Below the pieces are notes generated by a model that was not told the DNA's origin, ran no database searches, and saw only the letters and a program-made list of their open reading frames with translations. 64,000 bases of DNA from Anaerolineales bacterium (GTDB taxonomy: Bacteria > Chloroflexota > Anaerolineae > Anaerolineales > Villigracilaceae): contig CP129481.1 in the NCBI GenBank assembly GCA_030583905.1, forward strand, positions 930,001 to 994,000, in the 5' to 3' direction. The position numbers and the translations under genes are program-made. Shown piece after piece: positions 54,828-63,472 of this stretch. The number at the start of each line of letters is the position of its first letter. Position 1 is the stretch's first letter.

Positions 54828-56606
54828 ATGTCAAAAAAGGTGATCATCCTTGGCGGCGGAGTGGCGGGTATGAGCGCCGCGCACGAACTGGCGGTACGCG
54901 GGTTTCAAGTGACCGTGTATGAGAAGAAATCCATTCCCGGCGGAAAGGCGCGCAGTGTGCCGGTGCCAAAGACCGGCAGGGACGGCAACCCCGATCTGCC
55001 CGGCGAACATGGCTTTCGGTTCTTCCCCAGTTTTTACCGGCATGTGACCGATACGATGAAGCGTATCCCGTACGGGAACAACAAACAGGGTGTGTTCGAT
55101 AACCTGACGAATACCACGCGCATCGAGATCACGCAGTTTCAAAAAAAAAGCGTGACCATGCTGGCGCAGTTCCCGCGCTCGTTCGAAGAGTTGATCGTTT
55201 TGCTCAAAAGCGGGATCGATCTGGAAAAGTATGTGGGATTGAAAGCCGATGATATCGAGTTCTTTGGGGCGAAACTCTGGCAATACCTCACCACTTGCCA
55301 GGATCGCCGCATGGACGATCTGGAGAAGATCGGCTGGTGGGAATATTCAGATGCTGGCAACCGCTCCGAAGCCTATCAAAAGTTTCTGGCGCAGGGACTG
55401 ACGCGCTCGCTGGTTGCGGCAAATGCGCATGTCGCCAATGCCAAAGTGGAAGGCGACGTGGGGATTCAACTGATCCTTGGACTTTCAGAACCGGGTGTGA
55501 ACGCCGATCGCGTGTTGGATGGTCCCACCAACGAGGTATGGATCGGTCCGTGGTTGGAGTTTTTACAAAGCAAGGGCGTGAGTTACAACCTTGAAACCGA
55601 GATCGACACCATCGAGTGCGATGGGAAGACGATTACCGGCGTGACCTTGAAGAAGAAGGGAAAGAAGTTCAACGATACCGCCGATTACTACGTTCTGGCT
55701 GTTCCAGTCGAACAAGCCGCGCGCCTCTTGAAGGAGAAGAAACATGCCAACATCCTCAAAGCGGATTCGACCCTGCAAGGCGTCATCGAACTTGGCAGTC
55801 ATGTGGCATGGATGAACGGCATCCAATTCTATCTCAAGGAGGATGTGCCGATGATCCACGGGCACATGATCCACATTGATACACCGTGGGCGCTCACATC
55901 CATTTCGCAGGCGCAATTCTGGAAGGATTACAAATGGTCGGCTGTCGGTGATGGCAAGGTCAAAGGCATTCTCTCTGTTGACCTTTCAGAATGGGGCAGC
56001 GAATGGAACGGCAAAGTTGTTGGCAAAGGGATCTTGTACAACAAAGTGGCACGCGACTGCACCCGCGAACAGATCAAAAAGGAAGTCTGGGCACAGTTGA
56101 AGAAGAGCGTCAACCTGCCGGATCAACCGCCGGTGCTCGAAGATTCGAACGTCGCGCACATCTTCATTGATCCCGACATCAAGAATAACGTCCGACCCAA
56201 CACACCATCGCGTTACACCGATGCCGAACCGCTATATATTGATGTGGTCGATTCGTGGCATTTGCGCCCTGACGCGTACACGCGCATCCCCAATTTTTTC
56301 CTCGCGGCGGATTACGTCCGCACCAACACGCAACTCGCCACCATGGAGGGCGCGAACGAAGCCGCGCGCCGCGCCGTCAACAGCATCATCTCCGCTTCAG
56401 GCAGTACCGCCCCGCTCTGCAAGATCTGGAAATTGCAAGAACCACTGATTTTTTCCATCTGGCGCTGGTACGATCAACGGCGTTACGACCGCGGCGAACC
56501 ATGGACGAGTGACTTCCCCTGGTTTGTGGATGCCGCCCAGTACCTGCTGGTGAGCGCCTATCAACTCTGGCACAATATCACAGGACGAAACCGAAAGAAG
56601 GAGTAA
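54828..56606 (+). CDS. FAD-dependent oxidoreductase, amine-oxidase/desaturase type
   Basis: A 592-residue protein. The N-terminal dinucleotide-binding motif is ILGGGVAGMSAAHELAVRG (6-24) with VYEKK after it, then GGKARS. The C-terminal FAD motif reads ATMEGANEAARRAVN. Closest in appearance are phytoene-desaturase/HpnE-like hydrocarbon dehydrogenases. The redox substrate is unclear, and the genes around it do not point to carotenoid or hopanoid synthesis. ATG 54828 is preferred to the upstream frame. Confidence 0.82.
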   Translation: MSKKVIILGGGVAGMSAAHELAVRGFQVTVYEKKSIPGGKARSVPVPKTGRDGNPDLPGEHGFRFFPSFYRHVTDTMKRIPYGNNKQGVFDNLTNTTRIEITQFQKKSVTMLAQFPRSFEELIVLLKSGIDLEKYVGLKADDIEFFGAKLWQYLTTCQDRRMDDLEKIGWWEYSDAGNRSEAYQKFLAQGLTRSLVAANAHVANAKVEGDVGIQLILGLSEPGVNADRVLDGPTNEVWIGPWLEFLQSKGVSYNLETEIDTIECDGKTITGVTLKKKGKKFNDTADYYVLAVPVEQAARLLKEKKHANILKADSTLQGVIELGSHVAWMNGIQFYLKEDVPMIHGHMIHIDTPWALTSISQAQFWKDYKWSAVGDGKVKGILSVDLSEWGSEWNGKVVGKGILYNKVARDCTREQIKKEVWAQLKKSVNLPDQPPVLEDSNVAHIFIDPDIKNNVRPNTPSRYTDAEPLYIDVVDSWHLRPDAYTRIPNFFLAADYVRTNTQLATMEGANEAARRAVNSIISASGSTAPLCKIWKLQEPLIFSIWRWYDQRRYDRGEPWTSDFPWFVDAAQYLLVSAYQLWHNITGRNRKKE

Positions 56607-56634
56607 GAATAAATTCATCAGAATGGCGAAAAAA

Positions 56635-56670
56635 GTAAATCTCCAAAGTTAGATGGCTTTGGAGATTTAC
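56635..56670. terminator. Bidirectional hairpin between the FAD gene and the minus-strand remnant
   Basis: GTAAATCTCCAAAG and its exact complement with an eight-base loop, between converging genes. Confidence 0.7.
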
Positions 56671-56675
56671 TTCAA

Positions 56676-56942
56676 CTAATGGCTCAAATAGTAACAGGCT
56701 GATTCCCCCACTCTAATGTTTGCATAAAACTGGGACACTACCTCGCTGTTCTTCTTCAGCCATGAACCTCCGAGATACCCCGCGCCGATATATAACGAGG
56801 TCATGTGCGGTGTGATCTGCCAGGCGAAGCGTTCACCGGTCTGGTCGGGGAAGAAGAACAGACCGGTGAACGCCAGCCACAGGAACGGGATCACGACGAT
56901 GGCAACGATGCGGGTGAGGGGCAGGATGAGATCGTCTTTCAT
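56676..56942 (-). CDS. Short membrane protein, probably a C-terminally truncated member of a longer family
   Basis: An 88-residue protein with one clear helix (about 8-30) and a second weak one (49-60, TSLYIGAGYLGGSW). AAAGGA precedes the ATG. The text up to GAGYLGGSW looks like the start of a longer multi-span family, then the tail is hydrophilic and ends within seven bases of a hairpin. It could be a remnant after deletion. Confidence 0.45.
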   Translation of the reverse strand: MKDDLILPLTRIVAIVVIPFLWLAFTGLFFFPDQTGERFAWQITPHMTSLYIGAGYLGGSWLKKNSEVVSQFYANIRVGESACYYLSH

Positions 56943-57058
56943 GGCTTGTCCTTTCCTTGGTGCATATATTTTTTTTACCCCAATGTGCAGGTTTCGGTTT
57001 GTTTCCGCCTTTCAAAAGTCGTATACTGAAAGTGGCACACTCAGAAAGGATGGAATCC

Positions 57059-57475
57059 ATGACGAAGCAGATCGGCATTTGGATTGATCACAAACGGGCG
57101 GTGATCCTGACGGTGAGCGAGAGCGGTGAAGTGATGCGGAAAATCGAATCTGGGATTGAGCATCTCCGCCTGCGCGGGGCATCCCGTTCGCGCGCGCCGT
57201 ACAGCGCCCAATATCAAAAAGGGGACGACCAGTTCGACAAAAAGTATGACGGTTATCTCAACAAATATTATGAAAGTGTGATCGACCACCTGCGCGGCGC
57301 GGACGAAGTTCTGATCTTCGGTCCCGGCGAAGCAAAGAAGGAATTGAAGAAACGCCTCGAACGTGAGAAGGCTTGCCCGCCGGTCAAAGGCATTTTCCCC
57401 GCCGACAAATTGACCGACCGCCAGTTCGCGGCGAAGGTGCGCAGTCACTTTGCGGAGGTGGGCGAACACGTCTAA
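57059..57475 (+). CDS. Uncharacterised conserved protein, possible eRF1-fold (host-attachment-like)
   Basis: A 138-residue soluble protein. MTKQIGIWIDHKRAVILTVSE and EVLIFGPGEAKKELKKRLER resemble small bacterial eRF1-domain proteins, but I cannot place it firmly. ATG 57059 follows AAAGGA by nine bases. A TATACT lies upstream at about 57022. Confidence 0.5.
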   Translation: MTKQIGIWIDHKRAVILTVSESGEVMRKIESGIEHLRLRGASRSRAPYSAQYQKGDDQFDKKYDGYLNKYYESVIDHLRGADEVLIFGPGEAKKELKKRLEREKACPPVKGIFPADKLTDRQFAAKVRSHFAEVGEHV

Positions 57476-57524
57476 CGCCGGGCAGGTTTCGGGTCTGGGA
57501 GGAGGCGGGCTGGCACGGGAATCG

Positions 57525-57555
57525 AAAGGACGGGCATGACGCCCGTCCTTTCTTC
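57525..57555. terminator. Terminator between the 57059 gene and the FAS1 gene
   Basis: AAAGGACGGGC / GCCCGTCCTTT stem, five-base loop, with T/C-rich tails on either side of the convergent genes. Confidence 0.75.
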
Positions 57556-57589
57556 GTGCACAAACTCAGTAAGGAGAAGAAGATGGTAC

Positions 57590-58573
57590 TTATTGAGGCG
57601 GGAGGAGAACCGCGTCAATTACATGGATCACGCCGTTGGAGGCTTCGATGTCGGTGATGATGACTTCAACGGTGTCGTTCAGGAAGACCTTGCCATCGCG
57701 GACGGTGATGGTGATGTCGGCGCCAAGCACGGTGGTCGCGCTGGTCAGACCGACCACATCCGCAGCCATGACCTTGCCGGAAACGACGTGGTAGAGCAGG
57801 ATGTCGGTGAGAGCTTGCTTGTTCTCCGGCAGGAGCAGGCTGTCGAGCGTGCCTGCGGGCAGTGCGGCAAAGGCGTCATTGGTGGGGGCGAAGACCGTGA
57901 AGGGACCTTCTCCGCTCAGGGTTTCGACCAGGTCTGCGGCGGTGACGGCAGCTACGAGGGTGCTGAAGCGTTCGTCAGCGACGGCGATCTCGACAATGGT
58001 CTGTGCGTCTTCAGCGGCTTCATCGGAGGGCGGCAGGATGACCGCGTCGATGACATGGATCACGCCGTTGGAGGTCTCGATGTCGGTGATGATGACTTGG
58101 GCGTCATTGATGTACACATTGCCCATATCGACCTTGATGGCAATGTCTTTGCCGAGCAGGGTGGTGGCGCTGGTCAGACCAACGACATCTTCAGCCATGA
58201 CCTTACCTTCCACGACGTGGTAGAGCAAAATATCGGTGAGAGCTTGTTTGTTCTCCGGCAGGAGCAGGCTTTCGACGGTCCCTTCGGGCAGTGCGGCAAA
58301 AGCGTCATCCGTGGGGGCGAAGACAGTGAAAGGACCTTCACCCTTGAGCGCATCCACCAACTCAGCGGCTTGGACGGCGGCGACGAGGGTGGTGAAGCGT
58401 CCGTCAGCGACGGCGGTGTCTACGATGTCGCCGAGTTCAGGTTCAGGGATGGCGGTGGGTTCGGGCATCGCTGTGGGCGCGGGTTCAGGCGTGGGAGTTG
58501 CGGCGGGACCGCAGGCTGCCAAAACCAGGGCGAACGCGACGAGCAAGACGACGAGCAGGGAATTGCGTTTCAT
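57590..58573 (-). CDS. Lipoprotein with two near-identical FAS1 (fasciclin) domains
   Basis: A 327-residue protein. The signal peptide ends in the lipobox ALVLAAC (Cys about 21), followed by a Pro/Thr/Glu linker. Two FAS1 domains follow (about 48-180 and 188-325). Each has GPFTVFAPT and [10 protein letters not shown], and the two share [15 protein letters not shown]. It is an adhesion-type domain anchored outside the membrane. The DNA of the two repeats is almost identical in places. Confidence 0.95.
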   Translation of the reverse strand: MKRNSLLVVLLVAFALVLAACGPAATPTPEPAPTAMPEPTAIPEPELGDIVDTAVADGRFTTLVAAVQAAELVDALKGEGPFTVFAPTDDAFAALPEGTVESLLLPENKQALTDILLYHVVEGKVMAEDVVGLTSATTLLGKDIAIKVDMGNVYINDAQVIITDIETSNGVIHVIDAVILPPSDEAAEDAQTIVEIAVADERFSTLVAAVTAADLVETLSGEGPFTVFAPTNDAFAALPAGTLDSLLLPENKQALTDILLYHVVSGKVMAADVVGLTSATTVLGADITITVRDGKVFLNDTVEVIITDIEASNGVIHVIDAVLLPPQ

Positions 58574-58602
58574 TTTTCTATTCTCTCCATTTCAGATTGT
58601 TG

Positions 58603-58665
58603 TACATTTGCAAAGGTTTTGTAAATGTAATGTTCGTATTTTATACATTTTGCAAAGGTTGTCAA
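58603..58665 (-). promoter_or_regulatory. FAS1 promoter with paired operator-like repeats
   Basis: On the minus strand, TTGACA (58665-58660) and TAAAAT (58643-58638) are 16 bases apart. AACCTTTGCAAA(A)TGTA occurs twice, starting 41-42 bases apart: once over the spacer and once downstream of the likely start. The core TTTGCAAA is itself palindromic. Confidence 0.65.
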
Positions 58666-58883
58666 TACGGTTTTGACGGCTCTAATCAGATTATTAATAA
58701 GTGGATTTTTTTTATCAAAAATTAATCATCCCCCAATTCCAGTCTCAGATAACCCGCCTAAACCTTAAAATCGGATGTGGCACAGATTGGCGAATTTTTG
58801 CCTGCTCAAAAATCCTGCATGGACTCTGGGCATAAAAAGTTCTGGCTTGGCGTGTATTTCTCCTGATCTTTCAAGCAGTGATA

Positions 58884-58910
58884 GAATTAGTTTGCGTTCC
58901 AAACTAATTC
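58884..58910. promoter_or_regulatory. Inverted repeat upstream of the phosphorylase gene
   Basis: GAATTAGTTTG and its exact complement with a five-base loop lie about 50 bases before the glgP start. It could be an operator; no T-run follows. The rest of the 387-base gap 58574-58960 shows only the FAS1 promoter and AT-rich sequence. Confidence 0.45.
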
Positions 58911-58960
58911 GCTGACCCGAAAATTCCCCGTTGGAACCTTTTACGGTATCATTTTACGCT

Positions 58961-61093
58961 ATGGAATTCATTACTTCTCCCTCCCAAAAATTCGACCTGC
59001 CCAAGCGCATCACGCGCCTCGGCGAACTTGCCACCAATCTGTGGTGGACATGGCACCCGGAAGCGACCCGTCTCTTCGGGCGCCTCGATTATGACCTGTG
59101 GGAACGCCTCGCCCACAACCCGATCCGCCTGCTGAACGAGATCGAGCAGGGACGCTTGAAGCAAGCCGCCAAGGACAAGGATTATCTTGCGCTGTACGAT
59201 GAAGTCTTTGCGGCATTCGATGATTACTTCAAAAAAGAGACCTGGTCACAGCAGGCACACCCCGAGCTGAAAAATCCCATCGCATACTTCTCGATGGAAT
59301 ACGGTTTGCACGAAACCCTGCCCATCTATTCGGGCGGCTTGGGCGTGCTTTCCGGCGACCACCTCAAGGAAGCCTCCGACCTCGGTCTGCCGTTCGTCGC
59401 CGTCGGCTTCATGTACGCGCAGGGTTACTTCTCTCAGCGCATCAGCGAGGACGGTTGGCAGGAGGCGCTCAACAATTTGCTGCACTTCGAGCATCTGCCT
59501 GTAGCGCTCGTGACGCAGGATGGGAAACCGCTCACCCTTGAGATCAAATTCCCCGACCGCAGTATCCACTTCCAGATCTGGGAGGTGCGTGTCGGTCGCA
59601 TCCCGCTCTACCTGCTGGATTCCAACGTCGAAAGCAACAACGACTATGACCGCCTGCTCACCGCCCGCCTGTATTGGTCCGACCTTGACCGCCGCATCAT
59701 GCAGGAGATTTTGCTGGGGATCGGCGGAGTCCGCGCTTTGCGGGCGCTGGGATATGACCCAGCCGTCTGGCACATGAATGAGGGGCACGCCTCTTTCCTG
59801 ACCCTGGAACGGGCTCGTGAACTCGTGGCAAAAGGACTCCCCTTTGCCGATGCCGCCAAACAGACCCTCCCGCAGAACGTATTTACCACCCACACGCCCG
59901 TCCCGGCAGGGAACGACGAATTCCCGCTCTGGTTAATTGATAAATATCTCGCCACCTACTGGTCCGAGCTGGGACTCACCCGTTCCGAATTTGTGGACGT
60001 TGCCAAGCATCACCAGCCGCACGGCGAGACGTATTCCATGCCGATCCTTGCGCTGAAATTATCGGGAGGCAGCAACGGCGTGTCCGAACTGCACGGCGAA
60101 GTTTCGCGTGATATGTGGAAGTTCCTGTGGAGTGACTTGAACGTAAAGGATGTGCCGATCGACCATGTTACCAACGGCGTGCACACCCGCAACTGGCTCG
60201 CGCGCCGCATGAACCTCCTGCTCGAAAAACATCTCGGCGCGGACTGGTACGACCGTCTCGATGACCACAAATTCATGGAGAAAGTGGATTCCATCCCCGA
60301 CGATGAGTTATGGGCGGTGCGCCTGCATCTCAAACGAAAACTGGCGTTCTACCTGCGCGAGCGCGTCCGTGACCGCTGGCGTCATGGCGGATTCCATCCC
60401 GTGCAGGTCGTCTCCTCGGGCGTGCTCATCAATCCCTACGCGCTGACCATCGGATTTGCGCGCCGCTTTGCCACCTATAAACGCGCCAGCCTCATCATGT
60501 CGGATGTGGAACGTCTGCTCGACATCATCAACCGCCCGAACATGCCCGTACAGATCATCTTTGCCGGTAAGGCGCATCCCGCCGATGAACCCGGCAAGCA
60601 GTTGATCCAGAAGGTGTACCGCACGGTCAAGAAAGCCGAAACGGGCGGACGCCTCGTCTTCCTCGAAGATTACGATATGAACCTCGCCCGCTACCTCGTC
60701 CAAGGCGTGGACGTGTGGATGAACACGCCGCGCCGCCCCTACGAAGCCAGCGGGACTTCGGGCATGAAAGCCGCCATCAACGGCGTATTGAACTTTTCCA
60801 TTCTCGATGGCTGGTGGCGGGAGGCGTACGACGAACGCAACGGCTGGGCGATCGGCGAAGAGAGGGAATATGAATCTTCCGAGGCGCAGGATGCCGCCGA
60901 CGCCGAAAGTTTGTATCGAACGCTCGAGCACCAGATCATCCCGCTTTTCTATAATCGCGATCCGAAGGAAATGTCCCACGAGTGGATTGCCCGCATGAAG
61001 GATGCGATGAAGACCGTCATCCCGCAATTCTCCACCCGCCGCATGGTCAAGGAATACGTGGAGAAGTTCTACGCGCCCGCCGCGAAAAAATAA
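58961..61093 (+). CDS. glgP: Alpha-glucan phosphorylase (GT35, short form)
   Basis: Releases glucose-1-phosphate from storage glucan, 710 residues. NLWWTWHPEATRLF and NPIAYFSMEYGLHETLPIYSGGLG mark the short-type alpha-glucan phosphorylase. The PLP-lysine region is EASGTSGMKAAINGVLNFSILDGWW. The start at 58961 is chosen because homologues begin close to it; a TATCAT box ends eight bases before. It stands alone. Confidence 0.94.
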   Translation: MEFITSPSQKFDLPKRITRLGELATNLWWTWHPEATRLFGRLDYDLWERLAHNPIRLLNEIEQGRLKQAAKDKDYLALYDEVFAAFDDYFKKETWSQQAHPELKNPIAYFSMEYGLHETLPIYSGGLGVLSGDHLKEASDLGLPFVAVGFMYAQGYFSQRISEDGWQEALNNLLHFEHLPVALVTQDGKPLTLEIKFPDRSIHFQIWEVRVGRIPLYLLDSNVESNNDYDRLLTARLYWSDLDRRIMQEILLGIGGVRALRALGYDPAVWHMNEGHASFLTLERARELVAKGLPFADAAKQTLPQNVFTTHTPVPAGNDEFPLWLIDKYLATYWSELGLTRSEFVDVAKHHQPHGETYSMPILALKLSGGSNGVSELHGEVSRDMWKFLWSDLNVKDVPIDHVTNGVHTRNWLARRMNLLLEKHLGADWYDRLDDHKFMEKVDSIPDDELWAVRLHLKRKLAFYLRERVRDRWRHGGFHPVQVVSSGVLINPYALTIGFARRFATYKRASLIMSDVERLLDIINRPNMPVQIIFAGKAHPADEPGKQLIQKVYRTVKKAETGGRLVFLEDYDMNLARYLVQGVDVWMNTPRRPYEASGTSGMKAAINGVLNFSILDGWWREAYDERNGWAIGEEREYESSEAQDAADAESLYRTLEHQIIPLFYNRDPKEMSHEWIARMKDAMKTVIPQFSTRRMVKEYVEKFYAPAAKK

Positions 61094-61100
61094 TGACAGG

Positions 61101-61126
61101 TAGGGGCACAGCGCCGCTGTGCCCCA
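61101..61126. repeat. Palindromic repeat after glgP
   Basis: GGGGCACAGCG and its complement separated by one base, between glgP and the rhodanese gene. It shares AGCGCCGCT with the palindrome at 61488. Confidence 0.6.
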
Positions 61127-61138
61127 CGGAGATCGCCC

Positions 61139-61483
61139 ATGTTCCCAGAAATCACCGTCATCGAACTATCCGAGAAACTGAAATCCGACGAGAAATTCGT
61201 CCTGCTGGACGTGCGCGAACTCGTCGAGTTGGGATATGCCAAGATCGAAGACAGCAGGCTGGAGGTCACGCCGGTGAGCCGCCTTTCAACCGAAGGACCG
61301 GGTGCACTACCCGAGTCGGTCAGATCACAGGAAGTGCCCGTATTCGTCATCTGTCATCACGGCAACCGCAGCATGCAGGTGACCGCTTGGCTGGCGCAGC
61401 AGGGGTACAAGAACGTCTTCAACGTGCGCGGGGGGATCGACGAATACGCGCGGACGGTGGATTCCTCCATCGGGTTTTATTAA
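61139..61483 (+). CDS. Rhodanese-like domain protein
   Basis: A single-domain protein of 114 residues: FVLLDVRELVELG near 20-32, and active loop CHHGNRSMQVTAWLAQQGY with Cys near 78, then VFNVRGGIDEYAR. It has sulfurtransferase or persulfide-carrier potential. Both flanks carry related palindromes. Confidence 0.93.
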   Translation: MFPEITVIELSEKLKSDEKFVLLDVRELVELGYAKIEDSRLEVTPVSRLSTEGPGALPESVRSQEVPVFVICHHGNRSMQVTAWLAQQGYKNVFNVRGGIDEYARTVDSSIGFY

Positions 61484-61487
61484 CCAT

Positions 61488-61511
61488 CGTAGGAGCGCAG
61501 CGCCGCTACGG
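61488..61511. repeat. Palindromic repeat after the rhodanese gene
   Basis: CGTAG...GCGCAGCGCCGC...CTACG pattern related to 61101, extended outward by AACC/GGTT. Confidence 0.55.
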
Positions 61512-61525
61512 TTATTAAACCAGAA

Positions 61526-61545
61526 TGCCGTCCTTGCGGACGGCA
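61526..61545 (-). ncRNA. Strong hairpin, possible 3' end of a small minus-strand transcript
   Basis: TGCCGTCC-TTGC-GGACGGCA perfect stem. On the minus strand it follows the micro-ORF at 61571, but only a weak T-run (GGTTTAA) comes after, so it is an uncertain terminator. Confidence 0.4.
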
Positions 61546-61553
61546 CTCGTGGG

Positions 61554-61596
61554 GCGCTGTGGCTTCCTTCTTACTTGAGGAGGGATGCCACAGCGC
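61554..61596. repeat. Stem-loop overlapping the end of the minus-strand micro-ORF
   Basis: GCGCTGTGGC and its complement 23 bases apart, with inner TCCT/AGGA pairing. It could be a structure that senses translation of the micro-ORF, or simply a dispersed repeat related to 61101. Confidence 0.5.
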
Positions 61597-61627
61597 TGGG
61601 TTTAATGCTACTATCCATGTTAGACAT
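61571..61627 (-). CDS. 18-residue micro-ORF with strong ribosome binding site
   Basis: The product would be MSNMDSSIKPSAVASLLK, or 15 residues from the second Met. AAAGGAGGAGGTGATG covers the entire anti-Shine-Dalgarno complement. A promoter lies about 60 bases upstream, and a hairpin overlaps its end. No homologue is known to me; it may be a leader or regulatory peptide, or the visible part of an sRNA. Confidence 0.45.
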   Translation of the reverse strand: MSNMDSSIKPSAVASLLK

Positions 61628-61687
61628 CACCTCCTCCTTTCATTAGGATGGCGAATTCAATTTGTTTGCCCCCGGAACGATGCCGAA

Positions 61688-61716
61688 AGTATGTCACAAA
61701 ATATTTCGGATGTCAA
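61688..61716 (-). promoter_or_regulatory. Near-consensus promoter of the minus-strand micro-ORF
   Basis: TTGACA, 17 bases, CATACT on the minus strand. The predicted start lies about 55 bases before the micro-ORF. The remaining part of the 399-base gap 61484-61882 holds only palindromes. Confidence 0.65.
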
Positions 61717-61882
61717 TAGCCCGAATTTCGATTCTCACAAAACTGTAATCATTTCTGGTCAGGGACAGGAAATTGCGTCATTTTCAGAAATTTGATACCT
61801 TTTGAGAGACTCCGCAAGTCTCGCGAGGCTATCCTTCGCCAATGCCTTTGCAACATACGGTAAATCCATTTAGGAGCAATCC

Positions 61883-63472
61883 ATGAAAACCAATCCAACC
61901 AAACTCTGGCTCATCGTCCTCGCCCTCGGCTGGGTCTTCGACTTCCTCTTCTGGGATAAAGGCTTCGGCATCAACTTCGCCATCTTCTGGACGGCTGGAC
62001 TGATCGTCGTCTTTTACCTTCTCCTCAGCAACGGACTGCGCCCGCATCGTTCCTCCCTCGTCCTGATCCCGCTCTTTGTTTTCTTCGCCGCTGTGACCTT
62101 CCTGCGCGCCGAGCCGATGACGACCTTCCTCGCCGTCACCTTCACTCTGCTCACGCTGACCATTCTGACCGTCACCTACCTCGGTGGGCGCTGGATGCAA
62201 TACTCGCTCGCGGATTATTTCATGAAGGCATTATCCCTGATCGGCAGTCTGCTTGCGCGCCCGATCTCGTTTACTTCCGAAGCGCGCAAAGCGCAGGAAG
62301 ACTCGGGAAAGCCGCCCGCAAAATACAAATTCATGCCGCTCCTGCGCGGAATCCTGATCGCTCTGCCGGTCGTGGCGGTCTTTGCCTCCCTGCTCGCCTC
62401 CGCGGACATGGTCTTTAGTCAACGGCTGGATGCGTTCATCGAGATGTTCAAACTCGAAAACCTGCCCGAATACATCTTCCGTTTGATCTATATTGTCATC
62501 GTCGGTTATGCGTTGATGGGAGTCGTCCTGCACGCCGCCTCCGCCTCGAAAGACGAAAAACTGGTCGGCGAGGAAAAGCCGCTGATCCCGCCCTTCCTCG
62601 GTTTCACCGAATCGAGCATCGTATTGGGGAGTGTGGTTTTGCTGTTCGCGCTTTTTGTGATCATCCAATTCCAATACTTCTTCGGCGGCACCGCCAACAT
62701 CACCTTCGAGGGGTATTCCTACGCCGAATACGCCCGCCGCGGATTTGGCGAACTGGTCACGGTGGCGTTCTTCGCCCTGCTGATGTTCCTCACCTTGAGC
62801 GGCATCACCAAACGCGAAACCGAAGCCCAGCGAAAGATTTTCTCAAGTTTGGGCATTGCGCTCGTTGCTTTGCTGTTGGTCATGCTCGTTTCCGCGTACC
62901 AGCGCCTGGTCTTGTATGAGGCGGCGTACGGCTTCACCCGTCTGCGCACCTACACCCATGTCTTCCTCGTCTGGATCGGTCTTTTACTCGTCGCCACCAT
63001 CGTTCTCGAAATCCTCCGCAGGGAACGCGCCTTTGCGTTCGCCATGCTGATCGCTTCATTTGGCTTCGCCATCTCGCTTCCGCTCCTCAATGTGGATTCG
63101 TTCATCGTCAAGCAAAACATCCAACGCGAGATTCAGGGACAGGCAAGCGAAGACCTCGACTCGCGCTACTTCCTTGACCTTTCTGATGACGCCATCCCTC
63201 CGCTTGTGAACGCGCTTCAGACTCCGACCCTGCCTGACTCTGTCCATGAGAAGGTTGGCGCGGCTCTGGCATGTATCCGCCACCAGCGCGGATGGGACGA
63301 AAGCGAGCGGACATGGCAATCCTTCCACTTCGCCCGTCTCAACGCGGACAACGCGCTGGCTTCCGTGAGCGCTGAACTCGACGAGTACAAGATCATGGAC
63401 AGGGATTATCCCGCAAAAGCGATCGCTCCCTCTGGCGCAGAGTACGACTGCTGGCGGTATTATTTCGATTAA
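61883..63472 (+). CDS. DUF4173 membrane protein
   Basis: A 529-residue protein with about ten or eleven helices. FVIIQFQYFFGG, SYAEYARRGFGELVTVAFFALL and YQRLVLYEAAYGFTRLRTYTHVFLVWIG are the DUF4173 core motifs. A soluble tail of about 120 residues follows. AGGAG lies eight bases before ATG. The function is unknown; the family is sometimes linked to cell-envelope stress regulators. Confidence 0.87.
   Translation: MKTNPTKLWLIVLALGWVFDFLFWDKGFGINFAIFWTAGLIVVFYLLLSNGLRPHRSSLVLIPLFVFFAAVTFLRAEPMTTFLAVTFTLLTLTILTVTYLGGRWMQYSLADYFMKALSLIGSLLARPISFTSEARKAQEDSGKPPAKYKFMPLLRGILIALPVVAVFASLLASADMVFSQRLDAFIEMFKLENLPEYIFRLIYIVIVGYALMGVVLHAASASKDEKLVGEEKPLIPPFLGFTESSIVLGSVVLLFALFVIIQFQYFFGGTANITFEGYSYAEYARRGFGELVTVAFFALLMFLTLSGITKRETEAQRKIFSSLGIALVALLLVMLVSAYQRLVLYEAAYGFTRLRTYTHVFLVWIGLLLVATIVLEILRRERAFAFAMLIASFGFAISLPLLNVDSFIVKQNIQREIQGQASEDLDSRYFLDLSDDAIPPLVNALQTPTLPDSVHEKVGAALACIRHQRGWDESERTWQSFHFARLNADNALASVSAELDEYKIMDRDYPAKAIAPSGAEYDCWRYYFD

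Noticed and set aside
54828..56606. Assignment as phytoene desaturase or HpnE
   Set aside because: Only the general FAD-binding motifs are visible, and no carotenoid or hopanoid genes are nearby. A generic oxidoreductase call is safer.
57536..58624. 362-residue plus-strand open frame opposite the FAS1 gene
   Set aside because: It mirrors the duplicated FAS1 domains in antisense. The sense strand has a signal peptide, lipobox and promoter.
61559..61795. 78-residue plus-strand open frame in the 61.5-61.9 kb gap
   Set aside because: No ribosome site and no protein-like features. It overlaps palindromes and the antisense promoter of the micro-ORF.
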